A stretch of DNA of 62,060 nucleotides from Porphyromonadaceae bacterium UBA2751 (GCA_002353285.1 DEJJ01000026.1:1-62060); one strand, 5' to 3'; positions 27,012 to 37,006 are shown, counted from the stretch's first letter. Notes: a model not told the origin generated them from the sequence alone. A program made the numbers and translations.

Positions 27012-27929
27012 ATGAAGATTAACAGACAAAGCATTGCTGCAGGCTTGATGCTTGCAGCAATGAGTTGTGCCCTGATGGGCACAACAGTGGCGTGTAAGCG
27101 AGCCAGTGCCACATCGAGCGATGTGGCGCAGCAAGCTGCTGTGGCCAAAGATAGGAGCGACACAGTGGCATCGACTACTCAAGTGCGGCTAGCGGGAGAG
27201 AATGATGTGCCACTGGGGGCAAGGGTGCTGATGACAGTGTATCCCGACTATGTGAAGGGCTACAAGGGCGGCAAACTCGTGATGAGTGACGGCACGAGCA
27301 TCACCTGGGATGATGGGCGCAAGAAGTCGCACATGGAGCTGCTCGACGATGCCGACCCCGAGGATATGTTTGCTTTCACCTACGACCTGAACTCTTGGAC
27401 TCCTGGAAAGATGCAGGATGCTGGCCGCAGCCGTTGCGAGGCGCTGTTCAAGAAGATGTATGGCGCCTCGGCACAGCAGGTGAGCCGAAAACTGGTGCCG
27501 GTGCGCTGGCCTTTTGGTCAGGCCACCAATAGTGGTGGGGTGAACAAGAGCATCAAGACGGTGAAGTTCACGAGCGTGAATGGTGCCAACAAGCAGCTCG
27601 AGAAGGTGGTTGCCGAGCTTGAGCGGCATCCTGAGCTGCACAAGTACTTGGCGCAGTCGGGGGCGTTCTACTGGCGGCCGGTGCGTGGTGCCAAGCGCTT
27701 GAGTGCTCACTCCTATGGGATGACTATCGACATAGGCGTGAAATATAGCGACTACTGGCGCACGCAGTCGACCAACGAGAATGCGACGATAGCCTACCGC
27801 AACAAGTATCCTCATGCGATAGTTGAGATTTTTGAGAAGTACGGCTTCATTTGGGGTGGTCGCTGGTACCACTACGACACCATGCACTTTGAGTATCGCC
27901 CTGAGATACTGATGCAGGCGAAGTTATGA
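27012..27929 (+). CDS. M15-family D-alanyl-D-alanine peptidase-like lipoprotein
   Basis: The 305-residue protein shows the M15 zinc site: SAHSYGMTIDIG (His and Asp ligands) and the distal YDTMHFEYRPE with the last His ligand. Such enzymes cut D-Ala or L-Ala/D-Glu bonds in peptidoglycan. The N-terminus (residues 1-28) is hydrophobic and ends in TTVACK, a probable lipobox. It is paired with the YARHG gene. Heptad repeats begin at its stop codon. Confidence 0.85.
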   Translation: MKINRQSIAAGLMLAAMSCALMGTTVACKRASATSSDVAQQAAVAKDRSDTVASTTQVRLAGENDVPLGARVLMTVYPDYVKGYKGGKLVMSDGTSITWDDGRKKSHMELLDDADPEDMFAFTYDLNSWTPGKMQDAGRSRCEALFKKMYGASAQQVSRKLVPVRWPFGQATNSGGVNKSIKTVKFTSVNGANKQLEKVVAELERHPELHKYLAQSGAFYWRPVRGAKRLSAHSYGMTIDIGVKYSDYWRTQSTNENATIAYRNKYPHAIVEIFEKYGFIWGGRWYHYDTMHFEYRPEILMQAKL

Positions 27930-27955
27930 GTTGTGGGTTGTGAGTTGTGAGTTTT
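27928..27955. repeat. Heptanucleotide array, GAGTTGT x4
   Basis: Four 7-bp units (GAGTTGT, GGGTTGT, GAGTTGT, GAGTTTT) start inside the M15 stop codon and end in a T-run. Confidence 0.7.
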
Positions 27956-27993
27956 TTTGGTGGTTTTAGGTGAGTGGAGTGAAAAGTTTTCAC

Positions 27994-28001
27994 TATCTTT
28001 G
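27994..28001 (+). promoter_or_regulatory. Promoter -7 box of the prolyl oligopeptidase gene
   Basis: TATCTTTG matches TAnnTTTG, 43 nt before the ATG at 28045. No clear -33 TTG was found at the expected distance. Confidence 0.6.
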
Positions 28002-28044
28002 CACGTGACACGATGTGACATTAGATTAGACACCATTTATAATT

Positions 28045-30150
28045 ATGAAGAAGACATTGATCATGTGCACCGCACTAATGGTGGCTGGCGGCGCTGCTGC
28101 CCAGCCCAAGATTAGCTATCCTAAGGCTAAGACCGTGGATGTAGTAGATGACTACTTTGGAACTAAAGTTGCTGACCCCTATCGCTGGCTCGAGGACGAC
28201 AACAGTGCCGAGACTGCCTCGTGGGTGAAGGCCGAGAATGAGATTACCCAGGACTACTTGAAGAAGATCCCGTTCCGCGAGAAGGTGAAGGCTCGGTTGA
28301 CTGAGCTTGCCAACTATGCCAAGATGGGCACTCCATTCTATGTGAAAGATAAGATTTACTACTTCTATAACGATGGGTTGCAGAACCAGAGCGTGCTCTA
28401 CGTGAAAGATAAGCTCGATGGCGAGGCGCGCATGGTGTTTGACCCCAACACGCTGAGCCAGGACGGCACTGTGGCGCTGCAGAGCCTCAACTTCTCGAAG
28501 GATGGCCGCTATGCTGCCTACACCATCACGCGCAACGGCAGCGACTGGAATGAGATTATAGTGCACGACCTGAAGGAGAACAAGATGCTCGACGACCACA
28601 TCGTTTGGGCCAAGTTCACCGATGCCCAGTGGCTGGGCGACGGTTTCTTCTATAGCGCCTACGACAAGCCTGAGGATGCCAAGAGCTCGAAGAACGAGTG
28701 GCACAAGGTGATGTATCACAAGCTGGGCACCCCACAGAGCGAGGACTACCTGGAGTTTCGCTCCTACGACGACCCGTTGCTCTTTAACCAAGTGGGTGTT
28801 GATGACGAGGAGCGCTTTGTCTTTATCCTGCAAAGCGCTGGCGAGGGCAACGCGCTCTATGTGAAAGACCTCAAGGGCCTGAATCCGCACTATGTGAAAA
28901 TCGCACAGGACGGCGAGTACGCTTTCAGTCCAATAGGTGTTGACAATGGCAAGATATATGTGATGACCAACCAACACGCCCCTTGCTACAAGGTGCTGGC
29001 CTATGATATAAAGAACCTGAGTGCCAAGAATTTCACCGAGTTCATCCCCGAGAAGCAGTGGGTGCTCAGTGGCATCCAGATGAGCAACCACAAGTTCATC
29101 GTCACCTACGACCGCGACGCCAGCACTCATGCCTACCTCTACGACAAGAACGGCAAGGAGATGCATGAGATAAAACTGCCAGCGCTGGGATCGGTGGGCT
29201 TCAGCTCAAAGAACAGCCGCAGCGAGGTGTTCTACAACTTCACGTCCTACACGTTCCCCTCTACCGTGTATAGCTACAACGCCGAGACTAACGAGTCGAC
29301 TCCATTCTTTGAGCCCAAAATTGCTCTCAATCCTGCCGACTACGTTACCGAGCAGGTGTTCTATCCGAGCAAGGACGGCACTAAGATTCCCATGTTCCTT
29401 ATCTACAAGAAGGGGATGAAGAAGGATGGCAAGCGCCCCGTGTTCCTGTATGGCTACGGTGGTTTCAACGTGTCGATGAATCCTGGCTTCAGTTTCTCGC
29501 GCACGCCATTTGCTATGATTGACAAGGGTGGCATTTGCGCCTACACTAACCTGCGTGGTGGTGGCGAGTATGGCGAGGAGTGGCACAAGGCTGGCACCAA
29601 GATGCAGAAGCAGAATGTGTTTGACGACTTCATTGCCGCTGCTGAGTGGCTGATAGCTCAGGGCTATACCCGCAAAGGCAAGATTGCCTGCAACGGCGGC
29701 AGCAATGGCGGTCTGCTCGTGGGTGCTGTGGTGAACCAGCGTCCCGACCTGTGGGGTGCCGCTGTACCTCAGGTGGGCGTGATGGACATGCTGCGCTATC
29801 ACCTGTTCACCATTGGCTGGAACTGGGCTCCCGACTACGGTCGCAGCGACGACAGCCGCGAGATGTTTGAGTACCTGAAGGGCTACTCTCCCTTGCACAC
29901 CATCAAGAACGACGGCACGCCCTATCCTCCCATCATGGTCACCACCAGCGACCACGATGACCGTGTGGTGCCTGCCCACTCGTTCAAGTATGCCGCTCAG
30001 CTTCAGGCCAGCAACACTGGCAACGCTGTGAAGCTCATCCGCATCGATGTCAATGCCGGTCACGGCCACGGCAAGCCCTTGAGCAAGGTGATAGAGGAAT
30101 ATACCGACATCCAGTCGTTTATCATGTACAACCTCGGCGTGAAACCCTAA
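28045..30150 (+). CDS. Prolyl oligopeptidase (S9A), exported
   Basis: The 701-residue enzyme cuts peptides after proline. After a signal peptide (to about Ala19) comes the N-terminal S9A domain (DPYRWLEDDNSAET) with a seven-bladed propeller, then the alpha/beta-hydrolase domain. The triad is visible: Ser553 in GGSNGG, Asp638 in SDHDDRVVP and His673 in NAGHGHGK, matching the family spacing. The location is probably periplasmic. It may feed peptides to the cell along with the C69 and M15 peptidases nearby. It seems monocistronic with its own promoter. Confidence 0.95.
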   Translation: MKKTLIMCTALMVAGGAAAQPKISYPKAKTVDVVDDYFGTKVADPYRWLEDDNSAETASWVKAENEITQDYLKKIPFREKVKARLTELANYAKMGTPFYVKDKIYYFYNDGLQNQSVLYVKDKLDGEARMVFDPNTLSQDGTVALQSLNFSKDGRYAAYTITRNGSDWNEIIVHDLKENKMLDDHIVWAKFTDAQWLGDGFFYSAYDKPEDAKSSKNEWHKVMYHKLGTPQSEDYLEFRSYDDPLLFNQVGVDDEERFVFILQSAGEGNALYVKDLKGLNPHYVKIAQDGEYAFSPIGVDNGKIYVMTNQHAPCYKVLAYDIKNLSAKNFTEFIPEKQWVLSGIQMSNHKFIVTYDRDASTHAYLYDKNGKEMHEIKLPALGSVGFSSKNSRSEVFYNFTSYTFPSTVYSYNAETNESTPFFEPKIALNPADYVTEQVFYPSKDGTKIPMFLIYKKGMKKDGKRPVFLYGYGGFNVSMNPGFSFSRTPFAMIDKGGICAYTNLRGGGEYGEEWHKAGTKMQKQNVFDDFIAAAEWLIAQGYTRKGKIACNGGSNGGLLVGAVVNQRPDLWGAAVPQVGVMDMLRYHLFTIGWNWAPDYGRSDDSREMFEYLKGYSPLHTIKNDGTPYPPIMVTTSDHDDRVVPAHSFKYAAQLQASNTGNAVKLIRIDVNAGHGHGKPLSKVIEEYTDIQSFIMYNLGVKP

Positions 30151-30162
30151 TTCCATAATCCC

Positions 30163-30207
30163 CTAGAAAATCTAGAATATCTAGAACTTCTAGACAATCT
30201 ATAAACG
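30163..30207. repeat. Nonanucleotide array, CTAGANNNT x5
   Basis: Five 9-bp units (CTAGAAAAT, CTAGAATAT, CTAGAACTT, CTAGACAAT, CTATAAACG) end 3 bp before the lolD TTG start, filling its leader. A related array is at 58086-58129. Confidence 0.75.
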
Positions 30208-30210
30208 AAA

Positions 30211-30873
30211 TTGATTGAAGCAAGAAACATAATAAAGCGATATGGCGACCTGGAAGTGCTGCGCAGCGTGTCGGTTACAATTGGCGATGGCGAGATAGTG
30301 GCAATCGTGGGGCCGAGTGGTGCTGGCAAGACCACGCTGCTGCAAATCATTGGCACCCTCGATGCACCTCAGAGCGGACAGGTGTTCTATGACGGCACCG
30401 ACGTGCTCAAACTCAAGCAACGCGAGCTGGCGCACTTTCGCAACCGCAACATAGGTTTCGTGTTCCAGTTCCACCAGTTGCTGCCCGAGTTCACCACCCT
30501 TGAGAACGTGTCTATCCCAGCACTCATTGGTGGCGACAAGCGAGCCGATGCCTACGACCGCGCGCGGCAACTGCTCGACGACCTGGGACTTAGCAGCCGC
30601 CTGGAGCACAAGCCATCGCAGCTCAGTGGAGGTGAGCGCCAGCGAGTGGCTGTGGCTCGTGCGCTCATCAATAACCCCAAGGTGGTGCTTGCCGATGAAC
30701 CATCGGGCTCGCTCGACACGCACAACAAGCTCGAGCTGCACCAGCTCTTCTTCGACCTGCGCGACAAGTTCCACCACACCTTTGTGATTGTGACCCACGA
30801 CGAGACGCTTGCCAGCAACGCTAATGTTGACCGCGTGCTGCGCATGCGCGACGGAATGATAGTGGATGCGTGA
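30211..30873 (+). CDS. lolD: LolD-type ABC transporter ATP-binding protein
   Basis: The 220-residue ATPase has Walker A GPSGAGKTT, the LolD/MacB-type FVFQFHQLLPEFTTLENV, signature LSGGERQRVAVARAL, Walker B VVLADEPSGSLD and the switch His in VTHDE. LolD powers release of lipoproteins from the inner membrane with LolCE. No membrane partner is adjacent, which is common for this gene in Bacteroidales. The start is TTG at 30211, with the 9-bp repeat array immediately before it. The downstream lipoprotein gene is 41 bp away. Confidence 0.88.
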   Translation: MIEARNIIKRYGDLEVLRSVSVTIGDGEIVAIVGPSGAGKTTLLQIIGTLDAPQSGQVFYDGTDVLKLKQRELAHFRNRNIGFVFQFHQLLPEFTTLENVSIPALIGGDKRADAYDRARQLLDDLGLSSRLEHKPSQLSGGERQRVAVARALINNPKVVLADEPSGSLDTHNKLELHQLFFDLRDKFHHTFVIVTHDETLASNANVDRVLRMRDGMIVDA

Positions 30874-30914
30874 AGTAATTAAGTATTATTGGAAATCTAA
30901 GATTTTTTAGTAAG

Positions 30915-31613
30915 ATGAGGGCGATGAGGATAGTGGCAGCAGTGATGGTGGCGGCGATTGTGGGAGTGGCCTGCGATCGCAGCCATGATGGCGTGCTTGA
31001 TGAGGAATTTGAGACCCAGAATGTTGACATTGTGACCTATACAGGTGTTGATGATGATAATTGTGCCAAATTTAGACTCGATGGGCGTGACGACGAGCCC
31101 GCGGTTATGCTCTTCACCAGCGTGAAGGCTCCTGCCAATGTGAAGGAGAACTCGCGCCTGCTGCTCACCTATTCCATCAAGCATCGTGGTGCCGATGGCA
31201 GCTACTGGGATGTGGACGCTATTGGCTACTCGCGCATCATCAGCGACTCGCTGCGTGTGAACAGCAACCCTATTGACTCTTACTCTATGCACCCTGTAAA
31301 GCTGAGCAGCACATGGCGCACTGGAGAGTTTGTGAACATGCACGGGCAGGTTGAGGTGACAAGCCGCACTCGCCAGCTCTTCATGATGGTTGACAAGACT
31401 ACCCGTGGCCGTGACACGGTGGATGCTTATCTCGTGCATAACCTCATGGGTGCTCCTGCCGATAGCATCTTCTACTGGCGCGACTTCTACCTCTCGGTCA
31501 ACGTGGGTGTGCTCAGGAGCACCAAGGACCCGTGCCGCGTGTTGCGACTGCACCTGAATGACGCCAACCGCGGCGGCATGGAAATAAGAGAATTCAAGTT
31601 CTCAAAGCCCTGA
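30915..31613 (+). CDS. NigD-like lipoprotein
   Basis: The 232-residue protein has a short hydrophobic N-terminus with lipobox VGVACD, then a region like NigD proteins of Bacteroides (a beta domain with FRLDGRDDEPAVML followed by KENSRLLLTYSIK). NigD-like proteins are surface or periplasmic with no established role. It is probably co-transcribed with lolD and ends at a strong terminator. NigD assignment is by general resemblance. Confidence 0.6.
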   Translation: MRAMRIVAAVMVAAIVGVACDRSHDGVLDEEFETQNVDIVTYTGVDDDNCAKFRLDGRDDEPAVMLFTSVKAPANVKENSRLLLTYSIKHRGADGSYWDVDAIGYSRIISDSLRVNSNPIDSYSMHPVKLSSTWRTGEFVNMHGQVEVTSRTRQLFMMVDKTTRGRDTVDAYLVHNLMGAPADSIFYWRDFYLSVNVGVLRSTKDPCRVLRLHLNDANRGGMEIREFKFSKP

Positions 31614-31634
31614 GCGCTAAAATAACGTGATAAA

Positions 31635-31670
31635 CAAAAGGTGCTCCACATTGCCGTGGGGCACCTTTTG
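31635..31670. terminator. Bidirectional terminator between convergent genes
   Basis: A 15-bp stem (31635-31649 with 31656-31670, one wobble) with a 6-nt loop. CAAAAGGTGC and GCACCTTTTG arms give T-runs on both strands, serving the NigD-like and amylase genes. Confidence 0.88.
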
Positions 31671-31709
31671 TTCTCAGGGGTGATGGGGCGCTGAGCTGCG
31701 CCGTTGTCT

Positions 31710-34700
31710 TTACTTCTTGACAGCGGTGGTTGCAGCTTTCTTCAGACTCAAAGCAGTGGTTGCAACACTTTTCTTCGTGCCCGAAGCTGAGTTACCCAGA
31801 AGGATGCTGTAGACCTCGGTAACGTCGGCGCTGGTGATTTCGCCATCGCCATTCTGGTCGCCGTTCACGATGTCGCTCATGTCGCCATTGAGCATGTAGT
31901 TGTAGAGGGCTGTCACGTCAAACGAGGTAACCATTCCGTCGCCGTTCACATCGCCAGTTATGGCTATTGCAACCTGAGGCCAATAGAGTGCGTTGGCAAT
32001 GTAGTTTTGGAAGTCGTGGTCATAATCTTTGGGGTTGATGCTGTCGGTGGTTGTGGTGTGCCAGGGCTCCTTGAGAGTGATGGCGGCACGCACAGTGTAT
32101 CGAGTGCTGTCAGTAAGGGTTTCGCCCCATCCTGCCCAATCGGTAGTGAGAGTGATGTTCTGGTCTTGAATGCCACTGCCTAGAGCATAAGCATGCAGTG
32201 CGTTGTCAGTAGCATTCCAGAATCCAGTGACGTCAACCACCTGGTTAGGCTTGAGAGTGAATGGTTGAGCGAGATTCACTCTCTGAACTACTACTGCATC
32301 ATCAAATGGTTCTCCAATGATGGCAGAGTTGACGTCGAGGTAAGGGTTAAGCTCTACATCGTGCAGAGTGGCCTTGAGGGTTCCTGCGGCGATGAAACCG
32401 TCCTTTTGGAACATATCATATAAGTCATAGGGGTAATTTACTCTAATCCAGTTGTCCTTGCCGTCGCTGAGGAAGGCAAACGGCTCATAGTTCTGTGGCA
32501 CGTCGACTACCGCGAGAGAGTCGGCGATGCGATAAAATTTATCGTTCTCGCCATTCTCGAGCAAGTCGGCAAGAGTAATGGCCTCCATTTCTTGGAAGTC
32601 GGCAATCCTAGTGGCGTTGACTACTGCCACGTGGTTATACCGGCCCCAGGCCTTGCATATCACCTCCAACTCATATACGCCATCCTCGGTGAGGAACTGC
32701 CGCAGTGGAATTTCCTTCTGCCAGTAAGTGCTATCGTCGATTATCTCCACCTCGGCATTGGTCATGATGTCCCATGGGTTGTCGCCGGGTTGGTTAGACA
32801 TTGCGAGCTTACCATTGCGGTAAATAGCATACTTAATGATGCTGTACTCCTGAGCCTTTGGACGAATGTAGAAGTAGTCATAGTTGTGTACGTCAAAGTT
32901 GGCAACAAGGTAGTTGTTGTAAGTATAGCTGTGATCCTCGCTAGGCAATGGTATTGCCGTCAATTCCAAAACGGGATTTTCGCCTCCTGAGTATTTGCCA
33001 ACTACAGTGCCGCCAACCAGGTCCTTGCCGTCAAGATTGATATTGCTGCCTTCGGGTAACACGAGCTCCACCCAGTTGCTCTCATCGTAGGTGTAGTCTT
33101 GCAATGCGTCGGGCACGGGCAAGCCCCAGTTTTCAGTTGGGGGCAATACGTTGTTGTCCTTAGCAAAGAGGCGGCGTTTGTTTTGACTGTCGGTGACAGT
33201 GACCACGGCTGTGATGTCGTTGCTGATGACGTATTCTTTACCTTCCCATGCCGACTTAATATCGTTAAGTTCCTTGACGTTGTTGTCGGTGATGCCAACC
33301 AAGCCATTGGCAGTGTAATAACCGCCGTTGACAAACTCAAACGGGCCAACCTGCGACTGACCATTGTTGCTGAAGATGACGTTGCTGGGGGAGTTGAACA
33401 TGTTGTTGTTGGTCCAGCGGTAAATGAGGTTGCCACTAGGTGCAGTACCCACAACTTCTATCAGTGCCTCGCCTGGCCAGCCGTGCTCACCAAAGGTATG
33501 AGTGCCGCTGTAAACCCAAGCGAAAGGCGAGCCAAAGCTGCTGTTCTCAAAGTAGCAGTGCAAGCTGGTTTCTACAGAAGTGGCGCAAGCCGGGATGATG
33601 TGCTCGGGTTCGGGAGTGACAGCGCCCTCCTCGGGAGTCTCCACTGCTGGCAGTGAGCTGGCATATTGGCTGGTGACATCGGCACCAGTCGACCAGTTGT
33701 CGGCAGCCAATGGGAATTTGATGAAGACGTCGCTGGTGGTGTTGGCCACCTCGAAGCGCTCGTTGCTATTAGCACCATTATAGACAATTGCACCTATGCT
33801 CTCCTTGTCCATGAAAGTGCAGTAGAACCAGTTCTGTCCGCCAATGTTGGTGGTTGGGAATGCCGATTCGGTCCAAGCTCCTTCCCAGTTCCAGAAGATA
33901 TTGCTGCCGTTAGCATAAGGATAGAGTTTGAGGCCGTCGGACCACTGACCGTTGTCATACATGAACACGGTGATAGCCTTTGTGGAAGTGGTGTGCTTGC
34001 TGTCGGCAGTCACATCGATGTAGCCAGGTTGGAAGCCACTGTCGCCGAAGTGTGCTCCTGGGTAGTAGTAGAAGTAGTAGTCGTGGCCATTTTCAAGATA
34101 CTTGATGTCGGCGCTCTTGTCCTTATCACCGGTGAGCATGAACCTCATGCCAGCAGGTACTGCGTCAAAGTGCTTCTTATACCAGGTCTGTCCGCAGTTG
34201 GTCTCGGTCTCGTTGAGCACGTCGCCAGTAGCTGAAGCGGTGACAGCCTGCTCGTTGGCATCCCAAGCGTAGATGTGAGGCACGTCGTTGGTGGTCATGT
34301 TCTTTACATAGATGTTCACGCCATTGCCGGTGCCGCCACTAACATAGTAGCTTCGTGCCAGTTTCTTGATAACCTCTCCGTCCCTGACGAGTCCGGCGCG
34401 CAGGTAGTGGTTGCCGCTCTCGTTGAAGGTTACGGTGCTACCGCTAGCGATAGTGGGGCTGCTTGTAGTGGGCTCGGTGCCGTCGGTAGTATAAACGATA
34501 GTGGCACCACTATAAGAAGATGTGATCATCGCCGAAACGCCGTTCTCATAGCTGCCAGTGGGCTTGTCGATTGACAAGTTGGGGTCTTCCATCATAGGCA
34601 TGTAGATATTGGTCACATCGTTAGGCTGACCATCCTTCACGGTGTAGAACACATCGCTGGTGATGCCGGAAATGTCGGGCGTTTGGCTGCCGTCCCAGTT

Positions 34701-36851
34701 GATAATCAGGGTTACTGGATATTCGGGCTTATTCATCTGCACGTGCCACCACTCGAGGCCGCCCACAGTAACTTTCTCATAAGCCAGATAACCACGCCAA
34801 TGGCCAAATGGCTCAACCTTGTTACCTTCGTTGTCGTAGTAATAGGTGTAGATGTAAGGAGCATTGTCATCCTTCACATAGAAGTTGAGTTTGTCACTGA
34901 CAGTAGAAGTCTTCACATACTGGCGGGTAACTACCGATGAAGTAGGCACGGAGTAATTAGCTACAACGCCCACCTTGAGGGTGGTAGTTTCGCTGAAAGT
35001 AAGAGCAGTCTCTTCGGTGATGGCTGGGTCGTTGACATTAGGCATCTGGCCGTTGGTGGTGTAAACCAGCTTGCAGCCCTCACTCGAAGGCTTCACGTTA
35101 ACGGTGATTGAGCCATTGAAGGTGCAACTGTTGCGGTCGATGACTGGATAACCGTTGATGAGGTTTTTCTTGGTATTGTATTGAATCAAACGGTAGAGGC
35201 TGGAGGTTATGCTAAAGCGTGCCACACGCTTGCCATCAACTTCGTCGCTCTCCCACACTGTGGTGAATCCATTGGGAACACCCTGGTCGGTAGCGTCGCC
35301 CAGTTGGAAGCAAATCTGTCCGTTGGTTCCAGTTACAACCCATTGAATACCGTTGTTACCCACAAGGACGGCTGCTGAGCGTTCACTCTCGTTGGTGATG
35401 CCAGCGGTGCGGCGTGCCTTGATGAGCTCACACAGAATGTTGTGCCACTGTGGGTGCATGAAGTGAGGATAGAACAAGCAAGGAGTGCCAGGCATCGCTA
35501 GGATGAAGGCGTTGGCCTCGACGATGTTCTTCTCCACACGGTGCTGATAGGCCTTGCCGTTGCTCCAGTTGTAGTTAGAGCCGTCGGTGGGCAGATCCTT
35601 GAAGGTGTCGTGGTTGTCGAGGAAGGTCACGGCATAGCGTTTGAGTACTGGGTCGCTGATGAGACCTGAATTGTCTAGCTTACGGTAGTTGCCGTAGTTG
35701 AATGCCTCACGGATGTCGCTCTGCAGTGGGAAGTCAAAAGCTGCACTCTGGTAGGTCCCCTCCATGTAGGTCTTGTGAATCCAATTGGAGATGTCGCCTT
35801 TCGAGCCCCAGTACTCGCCCACACTAAAGGTGGGGCGCAGGGTGGTGTTGTACTCGGCAAAGTGCTTCTCCTCGAAGCCCATGGCGTAATCGTATCGGAA
35901 GCCTACGTAGCCCAGGTCGTTCTTGAGGTAGTCGAGGAACTTGATTACCTTTTGCTGAGTGGCGGGCGCATGATGGTCGATGTCGCGAGCCCACTGGCCC
36001 TTGCCGCCGCAGTCGGGATTGCCGGTGCCGCGTCCACTCTCGTCGTCGCTACACACGTCGTCGCTCGTCCAGCTTATGTACTCACCCTCGGGGCTGAAGG
36101 TGCCCTTGTAGTACTCGGTTGGGAACTCAATGGAGTTCTTGTCGCCACTCCAGGTGCCTAGGCCGCCACGGTGGTTGGCCACCACGTCCTCGATGGATCC
36201 AGTGCCTTCGGCCTTGAAGGTAGCGATGAGTTCGCGCAGCTCGGCCTCGGTGCCGAAGTAGGACATGGGCGTCCACACCCTGCCATTGCTGTCGGTGTAG
36301 GTCCAGGGAGTGCCGTCAGGGTTATAGGTGAGACCATGGTGGAAGTAGAACACCGGCACAAAGCCCATGCAGTCGGGGTTGGTGATTACCTCACCGCCGC
36401 CGTACTTGTCATATTCCCAATTAGCGCCATTGCGCCATGGGCGCACGCCACTGCGAGGGCTGTCGTCGGCGCTCTTGTAGTAGACCATGGTAGAGTCGGC
36501 CACAGTTGAGCCGCTCTGTGGCAGCCACAGCAGGTCGATGAACGGTGTAATTTCGCTTTTGTGAGCAAGCAAACTGCTCCACGTGGTCACGGGCACTTGC
36601 CACTCCTCGCCAGAGCTCCAACTGGCACCATACATGGTGGCCCATGTGTAACCAGGCTGATGGCTGGCAGTGGCTTCGTTGTTCTGGTGATTAGCCCAGG
36701 GACCAAACGGGCTGCAGTCGGGGGTCTCTTTGTAGCTGTCCCAGAAAAAGCCCTGCAGCATCACTCCGCCGTAGTTAGCAGGCCATCCTTGCGCCATGGC
36801 GTTGAGGCCTACTAACATCGTCAACATGATTGATAGGTAAATCTTTTTCAT
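31710..36851 (-). CDS. Multidomain GH13 alpha-amylase with dockerin
   Basis: The 1713-residue protein hydrolyses alpha-1,4-glucans such as starch. After a signal peptide (to about Ala20) comes the GH13 barrel (about 25-560). Its triad is Asp321 (GFRYDYAMG), Glu346 (SVGEYWG) and Asp415 (LDNHDTF). Next are two chitobiase-C-like beta modules (TTNGQMPNVNDP, YTTDGTEPTTSSP) and several starch-binding CBM26-like segments, about 680-1130. A long beta-rich region and a dockerin pair (about 1625-1680: DVNGDGMVTSFD, DQNGDGEITSAD) follow. It ends in a short Lys/Ala/Thr tail, with no sorting domain. It has a strong promoter and a LacI-type palindrome upstream. Confidence 0.92.
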   Translation of the reverse strand: MKKIYLSIMLTMLVGLNAMAQGWPANYGGVMLQGFFWDSYKETPDCSPFGPWANHQNNEATASHQPGYTWATMYGASWSSGEEWQVPVTTWSSLLAHKSEITPFIDLLWLPQSGSTVADSTMVYYKSADDSPRSGVRPWRNGANWEYDKYGGGEVITNPDCMGFVPVFYFHHGLTYNPDGTPWTYTDSNGRVWTPMSYFGTEAELRELIATFKAEGTGSIEDVVANHRGGLGTWSGDKNSIEFPTEYYKGTFSPEGEYISWTSDDVCSDDESGRGTGNPDCGGKGQWARDIDHHAPATQQKVIKFLDYLKNDLGYVGFRYDYAMGFEEKHFAEYNTTLRPTFSVGEYWGSKGDISNWIHKTYMEGTYQSAAFDFPLQSDIREAFNYGNYRKLDNSGLISDPVLKRYAVTFLDNHDTFKDLPTDGSNYNWSNGKAYQHRVEKNIVEANAFILAMPGTPCLFYPHFMHPQWHNILCELIKARRTAGITNESERSAAVLVGNNGIQWVVTGTNGQICFQLGDATDQGVPNGFTTVWESDEVDGKRVARFSITSSLYRLIQYNTKKNLINGYPVIDRNSCTFNGSITVNVKPSSEGCKLVYTTNGQMPNVNDPAITEETALTFSETTTLKVGVVANYSVPTSSVVTRQYVKTSTVSDKLNFYVKDDNAPYIYTYYYDNEGNKVEPFGHWRGYLAYEKVTVGGLEWWHVQMNKPEYPVTLIINWDGSQTPDISGITSDVFYTVKDGQPNDVTNIYMPMMEDPNLSIDKPTGSYENGVSAMITSSYSGATIVYTTDGTEPTTSSPTIASGSTVTFNESGNHYLRAGLVRDGEVIKKLARSYYVSGGTGNGVNIYVKNMTTNDVPHIYAWDANEQAVTASATGDVLNETETNCGQTWYKKHFDAVPAGMRFMLTGDKDKSADIKYLENGHDYYFYYYPGAHFGDSGFQPGYIDVTADSKHTTSTKAITVFMYDNGQWSDGLKLYPYANGSNIFWNWEGAWTESAFPTTNIGGQNWFYCTFMDKESIGAIVYNGANSNERFEVANTTSDVFIKFPLAADNWSTGADVTSQYASSLPAVETPEEGAVTPEPEHIIPACATSVETSLHCYFENSSFGSPFAWVYSGTHTFGEHGWPGEALIEVVGTAPSGNLIYRWTNNNMFNSPSNVIFSNNGQSQVGPFEFVNGGYYTANGLVGITDNNVKELNDIKSAWEGKEYVISNDITAVVTVTDSQNKRRLFAKDNNVLPPTENWGLPVPDALQDYTYDESNWVELVLPEGSNINLDGKDLVGGTVVGKYSGGENPVLELTAIPLPSEDHSYTYNNYLVANFDVHNYDYFYIRPKAQEYSIIKYAIYRNGKLAMSNQPGDNPWDIMTNAEVEIIDDSTYWQKEIPLRQFLTEDGVYELEVICKAWGRYNHVAVVNATRIADFQEMEAITLADLLENGENDKFYRIADSLAVVDVPQNYEPFAFLSDGKDNWIRVNYPYDLYDMFQKDGFIAAGTLKATLHDVELNPYLDVNSAIIGEPFDDAVVVQRVNLAQPFTLKPNQVVDVTGFWNATDNALHAYALGSGIQDQNITLTTDWAGWGETLTDSTRYTVRAAITLKEPWHTTTTDSINPKDYDHDFQNYIANALYWPQVAIAITGDVNGDGMVTSFDVTALYNYMLNGDMSDIVNGDQNGDGEITSADVTEVYSILLGNSASGTKKSVATTALSLKKAATTAVKK

Positions 36852-36943
36852 AAAGTGGTTATTTTATGTTAGTTATATAATGAAATGTAATGGTCGATGA
36901 ATTTTATGGTCAACTGTTGTGATAATATGTAATATTAATCATG

Positions 36944-36975
36944 CAAATATAAATAAATTTTATTAATAATAGCAA
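36944..36975 (-). promoter_or_regulatory. Amylase promoter
   Basis: On the minus strand TTG (36975-36973), a 21-nt spacer and TATATTTG (36951-36944) match the consensus. The predicted start near 36937 gives a leader of about 85 nt. Confidence 0.8.
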
Positions 36976-37006
36976 AAAATGTGACAGTAATTAAGTGCAG
37001 AGTGAT

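Noticed and set aside
28075..29166. Minus-strand open frame (363 codons) within the prolyl oligopeptidase gene
   Set aside because: Antisense to conserved S9A sequence; no start signal or domain.
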